This document shows positions 39,138 through 51,910 of a stretch of DNA of 64,000 nucleotides, piece by piece (position 1 is the first letter of the stretch; each line of letters opens with the position of its first letter). The DNA comes from Aristolochia californica (lineage: Eukaryota; Streptophyta; Magnoliopsida; Piperales; Aristolochiaceae), in the NCBI GenBank assembly GCA_029961685.1, contig JARWKL010000007.1, positions 19,477,013 to 19,541,012 of the forward strand, in the 5' to 3' direction. The position numbers and the translations under genes were made by a program. The notes under the pieces are model-generated. The model saw only the letters and a program-made list of their open reading frames with translations. It ran no database searches and had not been told where the DNA came from.

Positions 39138-41129
39138 TAGCCCGTTATGCATGACAAATCACTTTACAATCATCTATGATTGTTAGCTCAACGTTTTGAA
39201 TATGGGCAAAATAATGGCTTGTTTGACTCGAGCAAATATCCCACTGCACGTTCACTTGAGAATTTAATGAGCGTTTGTTATTATTCTCTTTAAAAGCTTT
39301 GGATCCATAGGTCATTTGAATCTTTAACATGTTTCTTGAATGCATATCCATTTTTAAAACATGTGTAGAAAAAATCTCCTTCATGTAAAATTCCAAGATA
39401 TTCGTTTTGGACTTGTGGAATTTCGAAAACTTGGATAACAAAACTTTTGTGTTCATTTGTGGTGTGTGAATAAATTTTCTTCATTTACTTTTATTTTTGT
39501 TTTAAACTTTTTTCGTACATCAACTGTGAAATTTTCATTTTGCTGTGATCTATTTGCCTTTTTTGTTTTCGAGATGAAGGGAGAGCGAAAAACTCAAAGT
39601 TTTGATTTAAGAAAAATGTGTACATCTAAAAAGGAAATGCACAACACACATATGTAGAGAGAGAATTCCAAAGAGTGTCTGTTATTTTTAGGGATTGTCA
39701 GCAACTTGCTGTTTTTATATCTCAGGTTTTGTAATCGTCGGGAAAAATGGGTTGGGGAGGATTTTTAACTAAGTGTTGAATTGCAATCCATAAGTCATTT
39801 CATACAAAAATATAGCCCGTTACGCATGATAAATCACATTACAATCATCTATGATTAATTATGTCAGCTTTTTGGAAATGGGCAAAATAATGGCATGTTT
39901 GACTCGGGTAAATATCCCACCATAAGTTCACTTGAGAATTTAATCAGAGTTTGTTGTTCTCTTTAAAAGATTTGCATCCATAGCCCATTTGCATCTTTAA
40001 CATGTTTCAAACATGCATATCCATTTTTAAAACATGTGTGGATGAAATCTCTTTCTTGACAAATTCCAAGCTTTTAGGGTTAAACTAGTGGAATTTCCCA
40101 AAATTGGATAACAAAAATTTTGTGTTCATTTGTGTTGGGTGAATAAATTTTCTTTATTTATATTTTTAATTGTTTTAAATTTTTTCCATACATCAATTAT
40201 AAATTTTTCATTTTGTTGTAAACTTTTTTCCGTGTTTGTTTTCGTGATGAAGGGAGAGCGAAAAGTCAAAGTTTTGATTTAAGAAAAAAGTGTACATCTA
40301 AAATGGAAAAGCACAATGCACAATTGTAGGGAGAGATAATTCCAAAGAGTGTCTATAATTTTTAGGGATTGTAAGCTCTTTTTAGTTTTTATATCTCAGG
40401 TTTTGCAATCGTCGGGAAAAATTGCAATCCATAAGTCATTTCATACAAAAATATAGCCCGTTACGCATGATAAATCACTTTACAATCATCTATGATTGTT
40501 AGATAAAATTTTTGAAAATGGGCAAAATAATGACTTGTTAGACTCGGGTAAATATCCCACCGCACGTTCATTTCAGAATTTAATGAGCGTTTGTTATTCT
40601 CTTTAAAAGCTTTGGATCCATAGGTCATTTGAATCTTTAACATGTTTCAAGCATGCATATCCATTTTTAAAACATGTGTAGAAAAATTCTCCTTCGTGTA
40701 AAATTCCCACCTTAATAGGGTTGGACTAAAGGAATTTCCCAAACTTGGATAACAAAACTTTTGTGTTCATTTGTGGTGTGTGAATAGATATTTTTTATTT
40801 ACATTAGTTATTATTTTAAATATTTTTCACACATCAACTATAAAATTTTTATTTAGTTCAGATCTTTTTTGCCTTTTTTGTTTACAGGATGAAAGGGGAG
40901 CGAAAACTCAGAGTTCTGATTTAAGAAAAAAGTGTACATGTAAAATGGAAATGCACAATGCACAAATGTAGAAAGAGATATTTCCAAAGAGTGTCTGCAT
41001 GTTTTAGGGATCGTATGCACTTTTTTCTTTTTTATATCTAAGGTTTTTCAATCGTCGGGAAACAGGGGAGGCGGGCGATTTTTAACTGAGTGTTGACTTC
41101 AAATCCATAAGTCATTTCTTACAGAAATA
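39138..41129. repeat. HOR copy 20: A-B-C with a short B
   Basis: Units start at 39138 (A), 39813 (B, 641 bp) and 40454 (C). The A head has an extra TAT (TTGTTATTATTCTC). The B tail carries a 33-bp deletion at about 40424. Confidence 0.92.
40421..40428. other. 33-bp deletion at an ATTG microhomology
   Basis: GGGAAAAATTGCAATCC here replaces the usual GGGAAAAATTG, about 33 intervening bases, and GAATTGCAATCC. The copies of ATTG at both ends have merged into one, the signature of slippage or microhomology-mediated joining. Confidence 0.82.
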
Positions 41130-43152
41130 TAGCCCGTTACGCATGACAAATCACTTTACAATGATCTATGATTGTTAGCTCAACTATTTGAATATGGGCA
41201 AAATAATGGCTCTTTTGACTCGGGCAAATATCCCACCGCACGTTCACTAGAGAATTTAATGACCGTTTGTTATTCTCTTTAAAAGCTTTGGATCAATAGG
41301 TCATTTGAATCTTTAACATGTTTCTGGCATGCATATCCATTTTTAAAACATGTGTACAAAAAATCTCCAACATATAAAAAACTCCAAGATATTAGTTATG
41401 GACTAGTGGAATTTCCCAAACTTGGATAACATAACTTTTGTGTGCATTTGTGGTGTGTGAAAAATTTTCTTCATTTAATTTTTTTATTGTTTTAAACTTT
41501 TTTCGTACATCAATTATGAAATTTTCATTTTGCTGTGATCTATTTGCCTTTTTTTTTACGGGATGAAAGGAGAGCGAAAAACTTGAAGTTTTGATTTAAG
41601 AAAAATGTGTACATCGAAAACGGAAATGCACAATGCACTTATGTAGAGAGAGATAATTCATAAGAGTGTCTGTAATTTTTAGGGATTGTAAGCACTTTTT
41701 CATTTTTATATCTCAAGTTTTGCAATCGTCGGGAAAAATGGGTTGCGGAGGATTTTTAACTGAGTGTTGAATTGCAATCCATAAGTCATTTCATAAAATA
41801 ATATAGCCCGTTACGCATGATAAATTGCATTACAATCATCTATGATTAATTATGTCAGCTTTTTGCAAATGGACAAAATAATGGCATGTTTGACTCGGGT
41901 AAATATTCCATCGCAAGTTCACTTGAGAATTTAATGAGCGTTTGTTATTCTCTTTAAAATCTTTGCATCCATAGCTCATTTGCATCTTTAACATGTTTCA
42001 AACATGCATATCCATTTTTAAAACATGCGTGGATGAAATCTCTTTCTTGCAAAATTCCAAGCTATTAGGGTTAAACTAGTGGAATTTCCAAAAATTGGAT
42101 AAGAAAACTTTTGTATTCATTTGTGTTGGGTGAATAAATTTTCTTTATTTATATTTGTTATTGTTTTAAATTTTTTGCATACATCAACTATAAACTTTTC
42201 ATTTTGTTGTAAGCTTTTTGCCTTGTTTGTTTTCGAGATGAAGGGAGAGCGAAAAGTCAAAGTTTTTATTTAAGAAAAAAGTGTACATCTAAAATGTAAA
42301 AGCAGAATGCACAATTGTAGGGAGAGATGATTCCAAAGTGCACCTGTAATTTTTAGGGATTGTAAGCTCTTTTAAGTTTTTATATCTCAGGTTTTGCAAT
42401 CGTCAGAAAAAATTGGTAGCAGAAGATTTTTAACCGAGTGTTGAATTGCAATCCATAAGTCATTTCATACAAAAAATATAGCCCGTTACGCATGATAAAT
42501 CACTTTACATTCATCTATGATTGCTAGATCAAATTTTTGCAAATGGGCAAAATAATGACTTGTTAGACTCGTTTAAATATCCCACAGCACGTTCACTTGA
42601 GAATTTAATGAGCGTTTGTTATTCTCTTTAAAAGCTTTGGATCCATAGGTCATTTGAATCTTTAACATGTTTCAAGCATGCATATCCATTTTCAAAACAT
42701 GTGTAGAAAAAATCTCCTTCATGTAAAATTCCAAGCTTAATAGGGTTGGACTAATGGATCTTCCCAAACTTGGATAACAAAACTTTTATGTTCTTTTGTG
42801 GTGTGTGAATAGATATTTTTTATTTCCATTAGTTATTATTTTAAATATTTTCCACACATCAACTATAAGATTTTTATTTTGTTGTGATCATTGTTCCTTT
42901 TTTGTTTACGGGATGAAGGGGGTGCGAAAACTCAAAGTTCTGATTTATGAAAAAAGTGTACATCTAAAATGGAAATGCACTATCCACAAATGTAGAGAGA
43001 GATATTTCCAAAGAGTGTCTGTATGTTTTAGGGATCGTATGCTCTCTTTCGTTTTTATATCTAAGGTTTTGCAATCGTCGGGAAATGGGGGAGACGGGCG
43101 ATTTTTAACTGAGTGTTGACTTCAAATCCATAAGTCATTTCTTACAAAAATA
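41130..43152. repeat. HOR copy 21: A-B-C
   Basis: Units start at 41130 (A), 41804 (B) and 42479 (C), canonical order. The A unit has a locally scrambled patch near 41370 (CTCCAACATATAAAAAACTCC for CTCCTTCATGTAAAATTCC) and ACTTATGT instead of the ACATATGT palindrome. Confidence 0.92.
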
Positions 43153-45175
43153 TAGCCCGTTACGCATGAAAAATCAAATTAAAACTATCTTTGATTGTTA
43201 GCTCAAATTTTTGAATATGGGCAAAATAATGGCCTGTTTGACTCGGGCAAATATCCCACCGCACGTTCACTAGAGAATTTAAGGAGCGTTTGTTATTCTC
43301 TTTAAAAGCTTTGGATCCATAGGTCATTTGAATCTTTAACATGTTTCTCGCATGCATATCCCTTTTTAAAACATTTTAAAAAAAAATCTCCTTCATGTAA
43401 AATTCCAAGATATTAGTTTTGGACTAGTGGAATTTCCCAAACTTGGATAACAAAACTTTTGTGTTCATTTTTGGTGTGTGAATAAATTTTCTTCATTTAG
43501 TTTTTTTATTGTTTTAAACCTTTTCCGTACATCAACTATGAAATTTTCATTTTTTTGTGATCCATTTGCCTTTTTTGTTTATGGGATGAAGGGAGAGCGA
43601 AAAACTCGAAGTTTTGATTTAAGAAAAATGTGTACATCCAAAACGGAAATGCACAACACACATATGTAGAGAGAGATAATTCCAAAGAGTGTCTGTAATT
43701 TTTAGGGATTGTAAGCACCTTTTCATTTTTAAATCTCAGGTTTTGCAATCGTAGGGAAAAATGGGTTGCGGAGGATTTTTAACTGAGTGTTGAATTGCAA
43801 TCCATAAGTCGTTTCATACAAAAAGATAGCCCGTTACGCATGATAAATTACATTACAATCATCTATGATTAATTATGTCAGCTTTTTGTAAATGGACAAA
43901 ATAATGGCATGTTTGACTCGGGTAAATATCCCATCACAAGTTCAGTTGACAATTTAATGAGCGTTTGTTATTCTCTTTAAAAGCTTTGCATCCATAGCTC
44001 ATTTGCATCTTTAACATGTTTCTAACATGCATATCCATTTTTAAAACATGTGTGGATGAAATCTCTTTCTTGCAAAATTCCAAGCTATTAGGGTTAAACT
44101 AGTGGAATTTCCAAAAATTGGATAACAAAACTTTTGTGTTCATTTGTGTTGGGTGAATAAATTTTCTTTATTTATATTTTTTAAATTTTTAAATTTTTTG
44201 CATACATCAACTATAAAATTTTCATTTTGTTGTAGGCTTTTTGCCTTGTTTGTTCTCGGGACGAAGGGAGAGTGAAAAGTCAAACTTTTGATTTAAGAAA
44301 AAAGTGTACATTTAAAATGGAAAAGCACAACGCACAATTGTAGGGAGAGATAATTCCAAAGAGTGTCGGCAATTTTTAGGGATTGTAAGCTCTTTTTAGT
44401 TTTTATATCTCAGGTTTTGCAATCGTCGGGAAAAATTGGTTGCAGAGGATTTTTAACTGAGTGTTGAATTGCAATCCATAAGTCATTTCATACAAAAATA
44501 TAGCCCGTTACGCATGATAAATCACTTTACATTCATCGATGATTGTTGGATAGAATTTTTGAAAATGGGCAAAATAATGACTTGTTAGACTCACGTAAAT
44601 ATCCCACCGCACGTTCACTTGAGAATTTAATGAGCGTTTGTTATTCTCTTTAAAAGCTTTGGATCCATAGGTCATTTGAATCTTTAACATGTTTCCAGCA
44701 TGCATATCCATTTTTAAAACATGTGTGGAAAAAATCTCCTTCATGTAAAATTCCAAGCTTAATAGGGTTGGACTAATGGAATTTCCCAAACTTGGATAAC
44801 AAAACTTTTGTGTTCATTTGTGGTGTGTGAATAGATATTTTTTATTTACATTAGTTATTATTTTAAATATTTTACACATATCAACTATAAAATTTTTCTT
44901 TTGTTGTTATCTTTTTTGCCTTTTTTGTTTACAGGATGAAGGGGGAGTGAAAACTCAAAGTTCTGATTGAAGAAAAAATTGTACATCTAAAATGGAAATG
45001 CACAATGCACAAATGTACAGAGAGATATTTCCAAAGAGTGTCTGTATGTTTTAGGGATCGTATGCACTCTTTCGTTTTTATATGTAAGGTTTTTCAATCG
45101 TCGAAAAACGGGGGAGGCGGGCGATTTTTAACTGAGTGTTGACTTCAAATCCATAAGTCATTTCTTACAAAAATA
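43153..45175. repeat. HOR copy 22: A-B-C
   Basis: Units start at 43153 (A), 43827 (B, anchor GATAGCCCG) and 44501 (C). The order is canonical. The B unit has CATGTTTCTAACATG, so its dyad is imperfect, and its tail shares GGGACGAAGGGAGAGTGAAAAG with the B unit at 37792. Confidence 0.92.
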
Positions 45176-46522
45176 TAACCCGTTACACATGACAAATCAC
45201 TTTACAATCACCTATGATTGTTAGCTCAACTTATTGAATATGGGCAAAATAATGGCTTGTTTGACTCGGGCAAATATCCCACCGCACGTTCACTTGAGAA
45301 TTTAATGAGCGTTTGTTATTCTCTTTAAAAGCTTTGCATCCATAGCTCATTTGCATCTTTAACATGTTTCAAACATGCATATCCATTTTTAAAACATGTG
45401 TAGAAAAAATCTCCTTCATGTAAAATTCCAAGATATTAGTTTTGGACTAGTGGAATTTCCCAAACTTGGATAACAAAACTTTTGTGTTCATTTGTGGTGT
45501 GTGAATAAATTTTCTTCATTTACTTTTTTTATTGTTTTGAACTTTTTCCGTACATCAACTATGAAATTTTGATTTTGCTGTGATCTATTTGCCTTTTTTG
45601 TTTACGGGATGAAGGGAGAGCGAAAAACTCGAAGTTTTGATTTAAGAAAAATGTGTACAACTAAAACAGAAATGCACAACGCACATATGTAAAGAGAGAT
45701 AATTCAGAAGAGTGTCTGTAATTTTTAGGGATTGTAAGCACCTTTTCGTTTTTATCTCAGGTTTTGCAATCGTCGGGAAAAATGTGTTGCGGAGGATTAT
45801 TAACTAAGTGTTGAATTGCAATCCATAAGTCATTTCATAAAAAAATATAGCCCGTTACGCATGATAAATCACATTATAATCATCTATGATTAATTATGTC
45901 AGCTTTTTGCAAATGGGCAAAATAGTGGCATGTTTGACTCGGGTAAATATGCCGCGCCAAGTTCACTTGAGAATTTAATGAGCGATTGTTATTCTCTTTA
46001 AAAGCTTTGCGTCCATAGCTCATTTGCATCTTTAACATGTTTCAAACATGCATATCCATTTTTAAAACATGTGTGGATGAAATGTCTTTCTAGCAAAATT
46101 CCAAGCTATTAGGGTTAAACTAGTGGAATTTCCCAAAATTGGATAACAAAACTTTTGTGTTCATTTGTGTTGAGTGAATAAATTTTCTTTATTTATATTT
46201 GTTATTGTTTTAAACTTTTTCCACACATCAACTATAAAATTTTTATTTTGTTGTGATCTTTTTTGCCTTTTTTGTTTACGGGATGAAGGGGGAGCGAAAA
46301 CTCAAAGTTCTGATTTAAGAAAAAAGTGTACATCTAAAATGGAAATACACAATGCACAAATGTAGAGAGAGATATTTTCAAAGAGTATCTGTATGTTTTA
46401 GGGATCGTATGCTCTCTTTCATTTTTATATGTAAGGTTTTGCAATCGTCGGGAAACGGGGGAGGCGGGCGATTTTTAACTGAGTGTTGACCTCAAATCCA
46501 TAAGTCATTTCTTACAAAAATA
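45176..46522. repeat. HOR copy 23, contracted: A-(B/C hybrid)
   Basis: Units start at 45176 (A) and 45848 (B head, C tail), total 1,347 bp. The hybrid switches between TTATATTTGTTATTGTTTTAA (B, about 46190-46215) and TTTTCCACACATC (C, about 46218-46230). The CENP-B-like patch of the C tail is intact at 46444-46459. Confidence 0.89.
45336..45375. other. Class B tract inside a class A unit (probable gene conversion)
   Basis: Within an otherwise class A unit, TTTGCATCCATAGCTCATTTGCATC and CATGTTTCAAACATG-type sequence (B variants, no GGATCC) replace the A states. Class A resumes with GTGTAGAAAAAATCTCC and GATATTAGTTTTGG. Both ends return to A, so the tract looks like conversion rather than crossover. 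Confidence 0.75.
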
Positions 46523-49500
46523 TGGCCCGTTACGCATAACAAATCACTTTACAGTCATCTATGATTGTTAGCTCAACTTTTTGAATATGGGCAAAATAAT
46601 GGCTTGTTTGACTCGGGTAAATATCCCACCGCACGTTCACTTGAGAATTTAATGAGCGTTTGTTATTCTCTTTAAAAGCTTTGGACCCATAGGTCATTTG
46701 AATCTTTAACATGTTTCTGGCATGCATATCCATTTTTAAAACATGTGTAGAAAAAATCTCCTTCATGTAAAATTCCCAGATATTAGTTTTGGACTAGTGG
46801 AATTTCCCAAACTTGTATAACAAAACTTTTGTGTTCATTTGTGGTGTGTGAATAAATTTTCTTGATTTACTTTTTTTTATTGTTTTAAACTTTTTGCGTA
46901 CATGAATTATGAAATTTTCATTTTGATGTGATCTATATGCCTTTTTTGTTTACGGGATGAAGGGAGAGCCAAAAACTCGAAGTTTTGATTTAAGAAAAAT
47001 GTGCACATCTAAAATGGAAATGCACAATGCACATATGTAGAGAGAGATAATTCCAAAGAGTGTCTGTAATTTTTAGGGATTGTAAGCACCTTTTCGTTTT
47101 TATATCTCAGGTTTTGCAATCGTTGGGAAAAATGGGTTGCGGAGGATTTTTAACTGAGTGTTGAATTGCAATCCATAAGTCATTTCATAAAAAAATATAG
47201 CCCGTTACGCATGATAAATCACATTACAATCATCTATGATTAATTATGTCAGCTTTTTGCAAATGGGCAAAATAATTCCATGTTTGACTCGGGTAAAAAT
47301 CCCACACCAAGTTCACTTGAGAATTTAATGAGCGTTTGTTATTCTCTTTAAAAGCTTTGCATCCATAGCTCATTTGCATCTTTAACATGTTTCAAACATG
47401 CATGTCCATTTTTAAAACGTGTGTGGATGAAATCTCTTTCTAGCAAAATTCCAAGCTATTAGTTTTGGACTATTGCAATTTCCAAAACTTGGATAACAAA
47501 ACTTTTGTGTTCATTTGTGGTGTGTGAATAAATTTTCTTCATTTAATTTTTTTATTGTTTTAAACTTTTTCCGTACATCAACTATCAAATTTTCATTTTG
47601 CTGTGATCTATTTGCCTTTTTTTTTACAGGATGAAGGGAGAGCCAAAAACTCGAAGTTTTGATTTAAAAAAAAAGTGTACGTCTATAACGGAAATGCACA
47701 ATGCACATATGTAGCGAGAGATAATTCCAAAGAGTATCTGTAATTTTTAGGGATTGTAAGCACCTTTGCGTTTTTATATCTCAGGTTTTGCAATCGTCAG
47801 GAAAAATGGGTTGCCGAGGATTTTTAACTGATTGTTGAATTGCAATCCAAATGTCATTTCATACAAAAATATAGCCTGTTACGCATGATAAATCACATTA
47901 CAATCATCTATGATTAATTATGTCAGCTTTTTGCAAATGGGCAAAATAATGGCATATTTGACTCGGGTAAATTTCCCACCGCAAGTTCACTTGGGAATTT
48001 AATGAGCGTTTGTTATTCTCTTTAAAAGCTTTGCATCCATAGGTCATTTGCATCTTTAACATGTTTCAAAAATGCATATCCATTTTTAAAACATGTGTGG
48101 ATGAAATCTCTTTCTTGCAAAATTCCAAGCCATTAGTTTTGGACTAGTGGAATTTCCAAAACATGGATAAGAAAACTTTTGTGTTCATTTGTGGTGTGTG
48201 AATAAATTTTCTTCATTTAATTTTTTTATTGTTTTAAACTTTTTCCGTACATCAACTATGAAATTTTCATTTTATTGTGATCTATTTGGCTTTTTTCTTC
48301 ACAGGATGAAGGGAGAGCGAAAAACTCGATGTTTTGATTTAAGAAAAATGTGTACATCTATAACGGAAAAGCACAATGCACTTCTGAAGAGAGATAATTC
48401 CAAAGAGTGTCTGTAATTTTTAGGGATTGTAAGCACCTTTTCGTTTTTATATCTCAGGTTTTGCAATCATCGGGAAAAATGGGTTGCAGAGGATTTTTAA
48501 CTGAGTGTTGAATTGCAATCCATAAGCTATTTTATACAAAAATATAGCCCGTTACGCATGATAAATCACATTACAATCATCTTTGATTAATTATGTCAGC
48601 TTTTTTCAAATGGGCAAAATAAAGGCATGTTTGACTCGGGTAAATATCCCACGCAAAGTTCACTTGAGACTTTAATGAGCGTTTGTTATTCTCTTTAAAA
48701 GCTTTGCATCCATAGCTCATTTGCATCTTTAACATGTTTCAAACATGCATATCCATTTTTAAAACATGTGTGGATGAAATCTCTTTCTTGCGAAATTCCA
48801 AGCTATTAGGGTTAAACTAGTGGAATTTCCAAAAATTGGATAAAAATCCTTTTGTGTTCATTTGTGTTGGGTGAATAAATTTTCTTTATTTATATTTGTA
48901 TTGTTTTAAATTTTTTCCATTAATCAACTATAAAATTTTCAATTTGTTGTAAGCTTTTTGACTTGTTTGTTTCCGGGATGAATGGAGAGCAAAAAGTCAA
49001 TGTTTTGTTTTAAGAAAAAAGTGCACATCTAAAATATAAAAGCGCAATGCACAATTGTAGGGAGAGATAATTCCAAAGAGTGTCTGTAATTTTTAGGGAT
49101 TGTAAGCTCTTTTTAGTTTTTATATCTCAGGTTTTGCAGTCGTCGGGAAAAATTGGTGGCAGAGGATTTTTAACTGAGTGTTGAATTGCAATCCATAAGT
49201 CATTTCATACAAAAATATAGCCCGTTACGCAGGATAAATCACTTTACAATCATCTATCATTGTTAGATCAAATTTTTGAAAATAGGCAAAATAATGATTT
49301 GTTAGACTCGGGTAAATATCCCACCGCACATTCACTTGAGAATTTAATGTGCGTTTGTTTTTCTCTTTAAAAGCTTTGGATCCATAGGTCATTTGAATCT
49401 TTTACATGTTTCAGGCATGCATATCCATTTTTAAAACATGTGTAGAAAAAATCTCCTTCATGTAAAATTCCAAGCTTAATAGGGTTGGACTAATGGAATT

Positions 49501-49890
49501 TCCCAAACTTGGATAACAAAAATTTTGTGTTCATTTGTGGTGTGTGAATAGATATTTTTTATTTACATTATTTATTATTTTAAATATTTTCCACACATCA
49601 ACTATAAAATTTTTATTTTTTTGTGATTTTTTTGCCTTTTCTGTTTACGCGATGAAGGGGGAGCGAAAACTCAAAGTTCTGATTTAAGAAAAAAGTGTAC
49701 ATCTAAAATGGAAATGCACAATGGACAAATGTAGAGAGAGATATTTCCAAAGAGTGTCTGTATGTTTTAGGGATCGTATGCACTGTTTCGTTTTAATATG
49801 TAAGGTTTTGCAATCGTCAGGAAATGGGGGAGGCAGCGATTTTTAACTGAGTGTGGACTTCAAATCCATAAGTCATTTCTTAATAAAATA
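46523..49890. repeat. HOR copy 24, expanded: A-(B/A)-(B/A)-B-C
   Basis: Units start at 46523 (A), 47198 and 47872 (both B head with A tail), 48545 (B) and 49218 (C), total 3,368 bp. Both hybrids pass from B (GTGTGGATGAAATCTC) to A (ATTAGTTTTGGACTA) just before the SpeI-like site, near 47460 and 48135, so they probably arose once and were then duplicated. Confidence 0.88.
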
Positions 49891-51910
49891 TGGCCCGTTA
49901 CGCATAACAAATCACTTTACAATCATCTGAGATTGTTAGCTCAACTTTTTCAATATGGGCAAAATAATGGCTTGTTTGACTCGGGCAAATATCCCACCGC
50001 ACGTTCACTTGAGCATTTAATAAGCGTTTCTTATTCTCTTTAAAAGTTTCGGATCCATAGGTCATTTGAATCTTTAACAAGTTTCTGGCATGCATATCCA
50101 TTTTTAAAACATGTGTAGAAAAAATCTCCTTCATGTAAAATTCCATGATATTAGTTTTGGACTAGTGGAATTTCCCAAACTTGGATAACAAAACTTTTGT
50201 GTTCATTTGTGGTGTGTGAATAAATTTTCTTCATTTACTTTATTTGTTGTTTTAAACTTTTTCCGTACATCAACTATGAAATTTTCATTTTGCTATGATC
50301 TATTTGCCTTTTTTGTTTATGGGATGAAGGGAGAGCCAAAAACTCCAAGTTTTGATTTAAGAAAAATGTGTACATCTAAAATGGAAATGCACAATGAAAA
50401 TACTTAGAGAGAGATAATTCCAAAGAGTGTCTGTAATTTTTAGGGATTGTAAGCACCTTTTCGTTTCTATATCACAGGTTTTGCAATCGTCGGGAAAAAT
50501 GGGTTGCGGAGGATTTTTAACTGAGTGTTGAATTGCAATCCATAAGTCATTTCGTACAAAAATATAGCCCGTTACGCATGATAAATCACATTACAATCAT
50601 CTATGATTAATTATGTCAGCTTTTTGCAAATGGGCAAAATAATGGCATGTTTGACTCGGGTAAATATCCCACGGCAAGTTCACTTGAGAATTTAATGAGC
50701 GTTTGTTATTCTCTTTAAAAGCTTTGCATCCATAGTTCATTTGCATCTTTAACATGTTTCAAACATGCATATCCATTTTTAAAACATGTGTGGATGAAAT
50801 CTCTTTCTTTCAAAATTCCAAGCTATTAGGGTTAAACTAGTGGAATTTCCCAAAATTGGTTAACAAACTTTTGTGTTCATTTGTGTTGGGTGAATAAATT
50901 TTCTTTATTTATATTTGTTATTGTTTTAAATTTTTTCCATGCATCAACTATAAAATTTTCATTTTGTTGTAAGCTTTTTGACTTGTTTGTTTCCAGGATG
51001 AATGGAGAGCGAAAAATCAATATTTTGATTTAACAAAAAAGTGCACATCTAAAATATAAAAGCACAATGCACAATTGTAGGGAGAGATAATTCCAAAGAG
51101 TGTCTGTAATTTTTAGGGATTGTAAGCTCTTTTTAGTTTTTATATCTCAGGTTTTGCAGTCGTCGGGAAAAATTGGTGGCAGAGGATTTTTAACTGAGTG
51201 TTGCATTGCAATCCATAAGTCATTTCATTCAAAAATATAGCCCGTTACGCATGATAAATCACTTTACAATCATCTATCATTGTTAGATCAAATTTATGAA
51301 AATGGGCAAAATAATGATTTGTTAGACTCGGGTAAATATCCCACCGCACGTTCACTTGAGAATTTAATGTGCGTTTGTTATTCTCTTTAAAAGCTTTGGA
51401 TCCATAGGTCATTTGAATCTTTAACATGTTTCAGGGATGCATATCCATTTTTAAAACATGTGTAGAAAAAATCTCCTTCATGTAAAATTCCAAGCTTAAT
51501 AGGGTTGGACTAATGGAATTTCCCAAACTTGGATAACAAAACTTTTGTGTTCATTTGTGGTGTGTGAATAGATATTTTTTATTTACATTAGTTATTATTT
51601 AAAATATTTTCCACACATCAACTTTAAAATTTTTATTTTTTGTGATTTTTTTGCCTTTTCTGTTTACGCGATAAAGGGGGAGCGAAAACTCAAAGTTTTA
51701 ATTTAAGAAAAAAGTGTACATCTAAAATGGAAATGCACAATGGACAAATGTAGAGAGAGATATTTCCAAAGAGTGTCTGTATGTTTTAGGGATCGTATGC
51801 ACTCTTTCATTTTTATATGTAAGGTTTTGCAATCGTCGGGAAACGGGGGAGATGGGCGATTTTTAACTGAGTGTGGACTTCAAATCCATAAGTCATTTCT
51901 TACAAAAATA
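49891..51910. repeat. HOR copy 25: A-B-C
   Basis: Units start at 49891 (A), 50565 (B) and 51238 (C). Private variants recur 2,020 bp later in copy 26: TATGGC at the A anchor, GAGCATTTAA...GCGTTTCTTATTC and AAAGTTTCGGATCC. Confidence 0.92.
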
